Shown: piece after piece, positions 41,407-49,292 of the stretch
Position numbering within the stretch: position 1 is the stretch's first letter
Layout of the letters: each line of letters begins with the position of its first letter
Assembly: GCF_001421535.1 (NCBI RefSeq)
Contig: NZ_LMKN01000009.1
Coordinates: 249,695-313,694 of the forward strand
Direction of reading: 5' to 3'
Length of the DNA: 64,000 nucleotides
From: Sphingomonas sp. Leaf20
Lineage (GTDB): Bacteria; Pseudomonadota; Alphaproteobacteria; Sphingomonadales; Sphingomonadaceae
Program-made: the position numbers and the translations under genes
Notes under the pieces: generated by a model
What the model saw: the letters and a program-made list of their open reading frames with translations, nothing else
What the model was told of the DNA's origin: nothing
Database searches by the model: none

Positions 41407-44400
41407 TCAGAAGTTGATCCGGACGCCTGCATAATAGCGACGGCCGAGCGGATCATAGGTGCCCGCATCGGTATCCTGGCCAGCCGACGCGCCGATGTCG
41501 GCGAGGTAAGGCGGCTTGTTGTTGAGCAGGTTCGACCCGCCGATGTAGAATTCGAACCCGTCGTTGGTCTGGAAGCGGATCTGCGAATCCAGGTAGAATT
41601 GCGGACGGACGCGGTACAGCGGATTGGTGCCCGGACGCGCGCCGGTCAGCTGGTCGTCGAGGCTCGCCTGGCTGATCCACGTGCCGGTCGTGGTGAAGCC
41701 GACACCGTCGACGTCATAGGACAGGTTCGTCGTGAACCGGTCGCGCGACGCACCGATCTCGCCCGCGAAATAGTCACGATCCGCCTCGGGCAGTGGCACG
41801 GTATAGCCCGAGATCAGATGCGTATACGAGCCGCGCAGGCCCAGCATGCCCGCAAGACCGATATCGGCCAGATCCTGGCGATAGGTGATGACCGTATCGA
41901 TGCCCTGGGTCTTCACGCCACCACTGTTGAGGAAGCTGGTCGTGAGCTGGTCGAGCGAGCCGGCGCTGTTCGGGCCGAGCGCCGCCGGACGCCGCGTGAT
42001 CTGGCTGCAATAGTCCGCGTTGCCCTGCTCATAGCACTGGTTGAGGATATACTGCAGCGGCGTCTGGACGATCGCGTCCTTGATGCGGATGTTGAAGTAA
42101 TCGACCGTGATGACGAAGTTACGTAGTGCGCGGACCGAACGGGGGTTGATCACCACACCTGCGGTGAACGAGTCGCCCTTCTCTTCCTGCAGGTTCCGGT
42201 TGCCGGATTCGAAGCTGGTGACACCCTGGATATCTTCCTGCTTGGCGAAGAAGGCCCCATTGTTCGCTGCGATGTTGGTGAGCACGCCCGGTGCCGCACG
42301 GCAGGTCGTTCCCAATGTCCCGCCCGTTGCCGCGGTCACGCCGATGCACGGATCGCTGACGCTGGGGAAGTTCTGCTGCGGTGCCTGGAACAGCTCGTTG
42401 ATGTTCGGTGCGCGAACCGAACGCGCCTGCATCACGCGGAAGCGAATGTCTTCCACGGGCGCCCACTCGCCGCCGAAATTGTAGCTGTAGGTCGTTCCGA
42501 TCGTCGAATAGTCCGAGACGCGGAGCGCACCGCGGACACTGAGCGACTGGAAGAACGGCTTGTCCTGGATGATCGGCGCGACGACCTCGCCAAAGCCTTC
42601 CCACAGGTGGAAGCGACCAGCGGTCGAGGGCAGTGCGTTGTTGCCGTTGAGGCCCTGCTGCGTGAGCAGATCGAAGTCGTTGCGGCTGCTTTCGCGGCGA
42701 TATTCGGTGCCGACGCTGAAGCCGATCGGATCGGCGCCGAACAGCGAGAACAGCTTGCCCGACACGTTGCCACCGGCAACCGTCTGCGTGACCTTGGTGC
42801 TGAGCGTCGTCGGTGCTGCCAGATACCCCGCTGCAGGAGCGAGCGCGCCCGCGCCGTAGATGTTCGCCGGGACGCACCCGGCAGCGCGCGCGGCCGGATC
42901 CGCGCAGACGATCTGCCCGGTTGCCGGATCACGATAGGAATTCAGCGCCTGGAAGAAGTTGGACGTGTTGAACTGCCCGCTGCCGACCTGGTTCTCCTTG
43001 GTCTGGCCATAGATGCCGTAGACCTCGTAGTTGAAGCGGTCTTCCAGGAACTTGCCGGTCGCGCCGCCCGCGAAACGGAACATGTCACGGCTCGCGCTGC
43101 TCGTGCGTGGCCCGAAATCGGCGAGGCGCCGGTCGAAGTAGATGTCGCGCAAGCCGTCATTGTCGGTGTCGGTCGCAGCGTTGAAGATGGCGTCCGGCAC
43201 GTAAGGATTGCGGTAGGTCACGCCGCCGACGATCGACTGGATCGGGATCTGGCCTGAATTGCGGGGGTTGCTGAACGTCGAATCGAGCGGGAACGGCTCG
43301 ATGATCGTGCTGACCTTGGTCTTGGCGTAGTTGCCTTCGACGAACAGGTTCAATGCAGGCGAAACTTCGAAGTTCGCACGCCCCGCGGTCACATAGCGCT
43401 CGACCGGCACGGCCAGATAGCGGAAGTCGGACCGGTTGAAGCCGTCCGGCCCTGCGACCGTCCCGTTTGCATTGACGCACCCGGCGGTCCCGTTGGGCGA
43501 TGCACAATCGCGCAGTGCACCGTCCTGGCCATAGGTGAACACGCTATCGCCAGCGTAATAGCGGCCCTGCGGCGCGAAACCGGACAGCGACCGCTGCGGC
43601 GTGAAGAAATCCTCATCGGCGCCGGTGGTGTAGACGCGGCTGGACGAATCGATCGCACTCGAACCGGCTTCGGTGAACCGGTCGCGCTTCAGCACGGTGC
43701 CCTGCTTCGAATAGCCACCGAACAGCATGATGTTGCCGCGGCCATCTGCGAAATTCTTGCCGACGAGCGCGTTGACCTGACGATCGAAGCCATCGCCATA
43801 TTGCGAGATGCCGACCTGCCCATCGAGCTGGATGCCGTCGAACTTGGTCTTGTAGATCATGTTGACGACGCCAGCGACGGCATCCGAGCCGTAGACTGCC
43901 GATACGCCGCCGGTCAGCGTGTCGACGCGCTCGAGGAATTGCGTCGGGATGACGTTGAGGTCGACCGCGCTGCTACCGGGCACGCCCGATACGAAACGGC
44001 GGCCATTGACGAGAACGAGCGTCCGATCTTCGCCCAGATTGCGAAGGTTCACCGTCGCGACACCGGCCGACTGCGTCGCGAAGCTCGAATTGGTGCGGCT
44101 GATGCCGGGGGTGCCGAACGCCGGGTTCTGCAGCAGGACGTCCTGGACGTTGATCGCGCCGGCCTGCTGGATCTGGGCGATGCCCACGCTCTGGAGCGGC
44201 GACGCGGCGGTGGCCGAGGGCGAGGCGATGCGCGAGCCGGTCACGACGATCTCGCCCGCGGGCTGCTCGGGCTGCGCCGATGCGGTGCTGCCGGCCTGGG
44301 ACTCGACGACCGGGTCCTGCGTGGCGGGAGCGGCCGCGGTCGGCGCGGGGGCGTCGGTCGCGGGCTGGGCCTGCGCTGCGGCGGGGGCCGGCGCCGTCTG

Positions 44401-44481
44401 CGCCATGGCGGGCAGCGCGACCGCGGACACTGCGACGAGCAGCGTCGAGGCTAGCAGATTGCGGCGATAGGTTGGGGTCAT
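41407..44481 (-). CDS. TonB-dependent receptor, large sphingomonad type
   Basis: A 1024-residue outer-membrane transporter. The signal peptide ends near residue 27 (LPAMA/Q). Residues 28-74 are low-complexity Ala/Pro/Gln/Thr, an unusual spacer before the plug domain, which begins GEIVVTGSRI. The plug has VNLRNLGEDRTLVLVNGRRFV and DTLTGGVSAVYGSDAVAGVVNMIYKT, and the beta barrel ends with YYAGVRINF, an aromatic C-terminal residue as required for assembly. The substrate is unknown; this subfamily in sphingomonads often imports glycans, peptides or plant compounds rather than siderophores. It is monocistronic with its own terminator. Confidence 0.93.
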   Translation of the reverse strand: MTPTYRRNLLASTLLVAVSAVALPAMAQTAPAPAAAQAQPATDAPAPTAAAPATQDPVVESQAGSTASAQPEQPAGEIVVTGSRIASPSATAASPLQSVGIAQIQQAGAINVQDVLLQNPAFGTPGISRTNSSFATQSAGVATVNLRNLGEDRTLVLVNGRRFVSGVPGSSAVDLNVIPTQFLERVDTLTGGVSAVYGSDAVAGVVNMIYKTKFDGIQLDGQVGISQYGDGFDRQVNALVGKNFADGRGNIMLFGGYSKQGTVLKRDRFTEAGSSAIDSSSRVYTTGADEDFFTPQRSLSGFAPQGRYYAGDSVFTYGQDGALRDCASPNGTAGCVNANGTVAGPDGFNRSDFRYLAVPVERYVTAGRANFEVSPALNLFVEGNYAKTKVSTIIEPFPLDSTFSNPRNSGQIPIQSIVGGVTYRNPYVPDAIFNAATDTDNDGLRDIYFDRRLADFGPRTSSASRDMFRFAGGATGKFLEDRFNYEVYGIYGQTKENQVGSGQFNTSNFFQALNSYRDPATGQIVCADPAARAAGCVPANIYGAGALAPAAGYLAAPTTLSTKVTQTVAGGNVSGKLFSLFGADPIGFSVGTEYRRESSRNDFDLLTQQGLNGNNALPSTAGRFHLWEGFGEVVAPIIQDKPFFQSLSVRGALRVSDYSTIGTTYSYNFGGEWAPVEDIRFRVMQARSVRAPNINELFQAPQQNFPSVSDPCIGVTAATGGTLGTTCRAAPGVLTNIAANNGAFFAKQEDIQGVTSFESGNRNLQEEKGDSFTAGVVINPRSVRALRNFVITVDYFNIRIKDAIVQTPLQYILNQCYEQGNADYCSQITRRPAALGPNSAGSLDQLTTSFLNSGGVKTQGIDTVITYRQDLADIGLAGMLGLRGSYTHLISGYTVPLPEADRDYFAGEIGASRDRFTTNLSYDVDGVGFTTTGTWISQASLDDQLTGARPGTNPLYRVRPQFYLDSQIRFQTNDGFEFYIGGSNLLNNKPPYLADIGASAGQDTDAGTYDPLGRRYYAGVRINF

Positions 44482-44777
44482 GATCGTTCTCGACTCAGCA
44501 CTGGATGCGATGGGCCAATATCGCTGACCTTCGCGGAAGCGGGCGCTCTAAGCCTCTGAGGTCGCAGGAATCCATCCGTTCTCGACCCACATTGCGTGAA
44601 TATTTCCGAGTGTTTCTTCCTTGCAACACTTCAGATCAGTCGGGCTGCCCGCAAGCGCCCGATACCGTCGCACTTCCCCGTCCGGCGGCAATTTGCAGAT
44701 CGCCGTCTTCCCCCCGGGGGCGCTGTTGGCCTACACGGGCGCATGACGTTCGTCGCGCTTCGACCGGTTCGGCGGTA

Positions 44778-47135
44778 ATGGTCCTCGGGACATGGGAAAC
44801 CGTGCTCGCGGGCGTGGCGGTTCTGCTGCTCGTCGGCGTGGGTGCCGTACTGGTGTATCTGGGGCTGCGTGCGCGCGCGGATGCGGCTTCGACGATCGCC
44901 GACAACGAGAATATGCGCGGCCTGCTCGATGGATCGCCTGCGGTGGCGACGATCGTGCGCTCGGATGGCCGGGTCGAGATGCCGCGGCGGATGGCGGACT
45001 GGCTCGGGATCCCGGCACCGCGGTATCTGGCGGACCTGTCGGGCGACGGCTCGGGCCTGTCGACGGAGGATGCCGCGGCACTCACCGCCGACGTGACGGC
45101 AGCGCAGCGGGCAGGGCGGCCGTTCGTCCGCGCGGTGCGCCCTGTCGGATCGACGCGCGCGATCACGCTGCGCGGCGGTCGCGCGCCGGGCGGAATGGGC
45201 GCGACGGGGAGCGTGCTGATCTGGGCGTTCGACGCGACCGACAGCGAATCGGAGATCAACCGTCTCGGCGCGGAGACCGCGCGGCTCGGGGCGGCATTCG
45301 ACGCGCTGACCGGACTGATCGAGGCCGCCCCGATGCCGATGTGGTACCGCGCGCGCGACCTGAAACTGTCGATGGTCAACACCGCCTATGTCGCCGCGGT
45401 CGAGGGGCAGGATGCCAAGGACGTGATCGCGCGCGGGGTCGAGCTGGTCGAAGGGTCCGGGCGCGGTGGACCGCTCGCGGGTGCGGCGGCGGCACGCGAG
45501 CAGGGGCGGCCGCACGAACAGATCCTGCCCGCGACGATCGACGGCGCGCGTCGCTCGCTCCAGATCTACGACGTGCCGCTGCCGACCGGCGGCGTGGCGG
45601 GGTTCGCGATCGACATCGAGGATCTCGAACAGGCGCGCTCGGGCGCGAAGCGCTTTGCCGAGGCGCAGCGCGCGATGCTCGATCGCGTATCGGCGGGCGT
45701 CGCGCAGTTTGGCGGCGATCGCGGACTGGTGTTCTGCAACCAGCCGTTCCGGCGGATGTTCGCGATGCGCGCCGAATGGCTCGCCGATCGCCCCGAATTC
45801 GATCGCGTGCTCGAGCGGATGCGCGAGGCCAACCGCCTGCCCGAGGTGCGCGACTTTCCCGCGTGGAAGGCCGAGCGGCGCGAATGGTTCATGCAGACCG
45901 GGACGATGCCCAACGGCGGCGCGAGCGAGGAGATCTGGCATCTTCGCGGCGGGACGCATCTGAGGGTGGTCGCGCAGCCGTTGCCCGATGGCGGGCTGTT
46001 GCTGATCTTCGAGGATCGTACCGAGCACGTCCAGCTGGCCAGCGCGCGCGACACGCTGCTGCGCGTGCGGACGGCGACGTTCGACAATCTGTTCGAGGCG
46101 CTCGGCGTGTTCGCGGCCGACGGACGGCTGCAATTGTGGAACAACCGGTTCCGCGTGCTGTGGGGACTGGAGGAGGAGTTCCTCGCGGGTCATCCGCGCG
46201 TCGACGTGTTCGCCGAGGCGGCGGCATCGAAGCTCGCCACCCCCAGCCGATCGGTGCTCATCCCCGATCTGGTCCGGTCCGCAACCGTCGAGCGCCAGCA
46301 GCGCGCAGGCCGGGTCGCGTTCGCCGACGGACGGCATTTCGAGTTCGCCGGCGTGCCGCTGCCCGATGGCAACGCGCTGTTCACGATGCTCGACATCACC
46401 GACAGCAAGCGCGCGGAGCAGGCGTTGCGCGACCGCGCCAATGCGCTTGAGGCCGCGGACAAGGTCAAGACCGCGTTCGTCGCGAACATGAGCTATGAGC
46501 TCAAGACGCCGCTGACGTCGATCAGCGGGTTCGCCGAGATGTTGCATGGCGGCTATGCGGGCAAGCTCGGCAGCCAGGCCGAAGGCTATCTCGAGGCGAT
46601 CCTCGAATCCGTGGAACGGCTCGGCCTGCTCGTCGACGATGTGCTCGACCTGACGCGGACCGACGCCGACGGGATGGAGATCATGCGCGCGGACGTCGAT
46701 CTGGCGGCCGTGACACGCGCGGCCGGCGAGGCGATCCACGCGGTCGCCAAACGCCGCAACCTGGACTTCGCGGTCGAAATCGGGCGGTCGACCGGGCGCG
46801 TGTGCGGCGATGCCAAACGGCTGCGCGAGATCGTCGAGCATCTGTTGCGGCACGCGGTGGCGGGGACCGGCGAGGGCGGACGGATCCTGCTGCACACCGA
46901 TGGTAACGCGACGCATGCGCGGATCATCGTGTCCGACGACGGCATGGGCATGTCGACCGAGGCGGTCGCGCACGCGTTCGACCGGTTTGCCGAATCGAAG
47001 ACGATCGGCGACCGCGCGCTGGGGCTGGGTCTCCCCCTCGCCAAGCAGTTCGTCGAGGCGCATAACGGCACGATCGAACTCGTCTCGGAGCCCGGCAGCG
47101 GCACGCTCGTCACCGTCGAGCTGCCGCGTCGATGA
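44778..47135 (+). CDS. divL: DivL-like sensor pseudo-kinase (tyrosine in place of the phospho-acceptor histidine)
   Basis: A 785-residue protein with one N-terminal membrane helix (about 7-28), several PAS-like domains (about 40-540) and a histidine-kinase core. The H-box reads NMSYELKTPLTSISGF: Tyr573 replaces the His, as in Caulobacter DivL, which controls CckA and CtrA in the cell cycle. The N-box reads HLLRHAVAGTG, with His at the Mg-binding Asn position. The G boxes (SDDGMGMS and ALGLGLPLAKQFVEAHNG) are intact, so nucleotide may bind but kinase action is doubtful. ATG 44778 is the first good start. It overlaps tsaE (ATGA). The 296 bases upstream hold no other gene. Confidence 0.85.
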   Translation: MVLGTWETVLAGVAVLLLVGVGAVLVYLGLRARADAASTIADNENMRGLLDGSPAVATIVRSDGRVEMPRRMADWLGIPAPRYLADLSGDGSGLSTEDAAALTADVTAAQRAGRPFVRAVRPVGSTRAITLRGGRAPGGMGATGSVLIWAFDATDSESEINRLGAETARLGAAFDALTGLIEAAPMPMWYRARDLKLSMVNTAYVAAVEGQDAKDVIARGVELVEGSGRGGPLAGAAAAREQGRPHEQILPATIDGARRSLQIYDVPLPTGGVAGFAIDIEDLEQARSGAKRFAEAQRAMLDRVSAGVAQFGGDRGLVFCNQPFRRMFAMRAEWLADRPEFDRVLERMREANRLPEVRDFPAWKAERREWFMQTGTMPNGGASEEIWHLRGGTHLRVVAQPLPDGGLLLIFEDRTEHVQLASARDTLLRVRTATFDNLFEALGVFAADGRLQLWNNRFRVLWGLEEEFLAGHPRVDVFAEAAASKLATPSRSVLIPDLVRSATVERQQRAGRVAFADGRHFEFAGVPLPDGNALFTMLDITDSKRAEQALRDRANALEAADKVKTAFVANMSYELKTPLTSISGFAEMLHGGYAGKLGSQAEGYLEAILESVERLGLLVDDVLDLTRTDADGMEIMRADVDLAAVTRAAGEAIHAVAKRRNLDFAVEIGRSTGRVCGDAKRLREIVEHLLRHAVAGTGEGGRILLHTDGNATHARIIVSDDGMGMSTEAVAHAFDRFAESKTIGDRALGLGLPLAKQFVEAHNGTIELVSEPGSGTLVTVELPRR

Positions 47136-47575
47136 GGACGCTCGCCGATGCGCAGGCCACCGAGGCGTTTGGCGCGTGGCTGGCCACGCTGGTGCGGCCG
47201 GGCGACGTCGTCACGCTCGAGGGCACGCTGGGCGCGGGCAAGACGAGCATCGCGCGCGGGCTGCTCGCGGCGCTCGGCCTGCCGGGGGAGGCCCCGTCGC
47301 CGAGCTTTGCGATCGTCCAGCCCTATGAGCCGCCCGAGGTCCGGTTTCCCGTGCTCCACGTCGACCTCTACCGGATCGATGATCCCGCGGAGATCGACGA
47401 GCTCGCGCTCGACGATTCGCGGTACGATTCGCTGCTGCTGGTCGAATGGCCCGAGCGGGCGGGGCCGGGCTATTGGCCCGACGCGCTTCGGCTCGGCCTG
47501 ACGATCGAGCCGGATGGCACGCGCGGCTTGACAGTCGGTGTGCCGGAGGCTTGGGAAACCCGATGGCCGACATGA
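47132..47575 (+). CDS. tsaE: tRNA t6A modification ATPase TsaE
   Basis: A 147-residue P-loop protein, the ATPase that resets the TsaB-TsaC-TsaD machinery making t6A37 in ANN-decoding tRNAs. The Walker A motif GTLGAGKT is at residues 31-38, with LARGLL-like helix after it. SPSFAIVQPYE and HVDLYRID carry the conserved switch and Asp residues, and LLLVEWPERAG is the typical TsaE signature. Its ATG overlaps the divL-like stop and its last 13 bases overlap amgK, so it is embedded in the operon. Confidence 0.94.
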   Translation: MRTLADAQATEAFGAWLATLVRPGDVVTLEGTLGAGKTSIARGLLAALGLPGEAPSPSFAIVQPYEPPEVRFPVLHVDLYRIDDPAEIDELALDDSRYDSLLLVEWPERAGPGYWPDALRLGLTIEPDGTRGLTVGVPEAWETRWPT

Positions 47576-48540
47576 CCCCGCCGGCGGGCGCCGCCGCATT
47601 TCTCGACGCGCATGGATGGGGCGGGGCGACGACGCTGCCGGTCGCCGGCGACGCGTCCTTCCGTCGCTATTTCCGGATCGTCGAGGGCGCCCGTCGGGCG
47701 ATCCTCATGGACGCACCGCCACCGCACGAGGACCCGCGCCCCTTCATCGCGGTCGCCGAATGGCTGATCGAGCGCGACTTCGCCGCGCCTGCGATCCTCG
47801 CGTGCGATCTCGACCAGGGGCTCGTGCTGATCGAGGATTTCGGCGACGACCGGCTTCGCGAGGCGATCGATGCGTCCTCGGATGACGGCCTCGCGCTGTA
47901 TGCGCCGGCGGTCGATCTTCTCGTCGCGTTGCGCGACCACGCCGCAGGACCGCTGCCGCTCTACGATCGCGCGGTGCTGAAGCGTGAGGCGGCGTTGTTC
48001 GTCGACTGGTATTGCCCCGCGGTTGGCATCACGCCCGACATCGCGAGCTGGGACGCGGCATGGGACGCGGTGTTCGATCACGCGGTTCCAGACGTGCCGG
48101 TCACCGTCCTGCGCGACTATCATGCCGAGAACCTGATGCTGGTCGGACCGGACAAGTCGCTCGGGCTGCTCGATTTCCAGGACGCGCTCGCGGGCCACGC
48201 CGCCTATGATCTCGTCTCGCTGCTCCAGGATGCGCGACGCGACGTCGATCCCGCCGTCGAGGCCGCGATGCTCGCGCGCTACGCGGCGGCGACCGGGGTC
48301 GGCGACAGTTTCTTCGACGCCTATCATGTCCTCGGTGCGCAGCGGAACGCCAAGATCCTCGGGATCTTCACGCGGTTGTGGAAGCGCGACGGCAAGACGC
48401 GATATCCAACGCTGTGTCCCCGGGTCTGGACCTATATCGAGCGCGATCTCGCGCAGCCGGTGATGGCACCGGTGGCCGCATGGTTCGAGGCGCACGTGCC
48501 GCGCGACCAACGCGGCGATCCGCTGGTGATCGCGGCATGA
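47563..48540 (+). CDS. amgK: N-acetylmuramate/N-acetylglucosamine 1-kinase AmgK
   Basis: A 325-residue aminoglycoside-phosphotransferase-fold sugar kinase. The N lobe has GDASFRRYFRI and ILMDAPP; the catalytic loop is VLRDYHAENLML with the metal-binding LLDFQDALAGHAAYDLVSLLQDARRDV. AmgK makes MurNAc-1-phosphate in the peptidoglycan recycling route that bypasses de novo UDP-MurNAc synthesis and gives intrinsic fosfomycin tolerance. The next gene, murU, supplies the following step, which confirms the assignment. ATG 47563 overlaps tsaE by 13 bases. Confidence 0.92.
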   Translation: MADMTPPAGAAAFLDAHGWGGATTLPVAGDASFRRYFRIVEGARRAILMDAPPPHEDPRPFIAVAEWLIERDFAAPAILACDLDQGLVLIEDFGDDRLREAIDASSDDGLALYAPAVDLLVALRDHAAGPLPLYDRAVLKREAALFVDWYCPAVGITPDIASWDAAWDAVFDHAVPDVPVTVLRDYHAENLMLVGPDKSLGLLDFQDALAGHAAYDLVSLLQDARRDVDPAVEAAMLARYAAATGVGDSFFDAYHVLGAQRNAKILGIFTRLWKRDGKTRYPTLCPRVWTYIERDLAQPVMAPVAAWFEAHVPRDQRGDPLVIAA

Positions 48541-49292
48541 CACGCCAGCGCGAGATCCGCCCGGTGCCGCACGGCACGGTGCCCCGGACCGCGATGGTCA
48601 TGGCGGCGGGCCTCGGCAAGCGGATGCGCCCGCTGACCGCGACGCGGCCCAAACCGCTCGTCGAAGTCGCGGGCAAGGCGCTGATCGATCACGTTTTCGA
48701 CCGGCTGCAGCGCGCCGGGATCGAACGGGCCGTCGTCAACGTCCATTATCTCGCGGACACGTTGCAGGCGCACGTGACGGACCGGTATCCCGGTATCGAC
48801 GTCGTCATCTCGGACGAGCGCGCGCGCCTGATGGAGACGGGGGGCGGCCTCGTGCAGGCGCGCGATCTGCTCGGCACAGCGCCGGTCCTCGTCGTCAACA
48901 GCGACAATCTGTGGATCGACGGACCCGTCGACGCGATCCGCCTGCTGGCGTCGCGGTGGGACGACGATGCCATGGACGCCTTGCTGCTGATGGTACCGCT
49001 GGCCCGCGCGCACAATCACGGCGGCACGGGCGATTTCTATCTCGCGGCGGACGGTCGGATCTCGAGCCGCCGCAAGCCCGGCTGCGTCGCGCCGTTCGCC
49101 TATACGGGCATCCAGATCATCCATCCGCGACTGATCGCCGACTGGCCCGAGGGACCGTTCTCGACCAACCTGTTCTGGGACCGCGCGATCGCCGAGGGGC
49201 GTGCTTACGGCCAGGTCCACCAGGGGCTCTGGTTCGATGTCGGCACGCCGGGCGCGATCCCGAAGACCGAGGCGTTTCTCGCCGGTGGATGA
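48537..49292 (+). CDS. murU: N-acetylmuramate-1-phosphate uridylyltransferase MurU
   Basis: A 251-residue nucleotidyltransferase of the sugar-1-phosphate family. VMAAGLGKRMRPLT and RPKPLVEVAGKALIDHVFDRL are the nucleotide-binding signature. VVNSDNLWIDGP and GLWFDVGTPGAI carry metal and sugar-binding residues. It turns MurNAc-1-phosphate from AmgK into UDP-MurNAc. ATG 48537 overlaps amgK by four bases. The N terminus has an extra 17 residues compared with the usual start near AMVMAAGLG, so a later start is possible, but no good ribosome-binding site supports one. Confidence 0.92.
   Translation: MTRQREIRPVPHGTVPRTAMVMAAGLGKRMRPLTATRPKPLVEVAGKALIDHVFDRLQRAGIERAVVNVHYLADTLQAHVTDRYPGIDVVISDERARLMETGGGLVQARDLLGTAPVLVVNSDNLWIDGPVDAIRLLASRWDDDAMDALLLMVPLARAHNHGGTGDFYLAADGRISSRRKPGCVAPFAYTGIQIIHPRLIADWPEGPFSTNLFWDRAIAEGRAYGQVHQGLWFDVGTPGAIPKTEAFLAGG

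Noticed and set aside
44778..47135. Annotation as an ordinary PAS-domain histidine kinase
   Set aside because: The H-box carries Tyr instead of His and the N-box lacks its Asn, so phosphotransfer in the normal way is unlikely.
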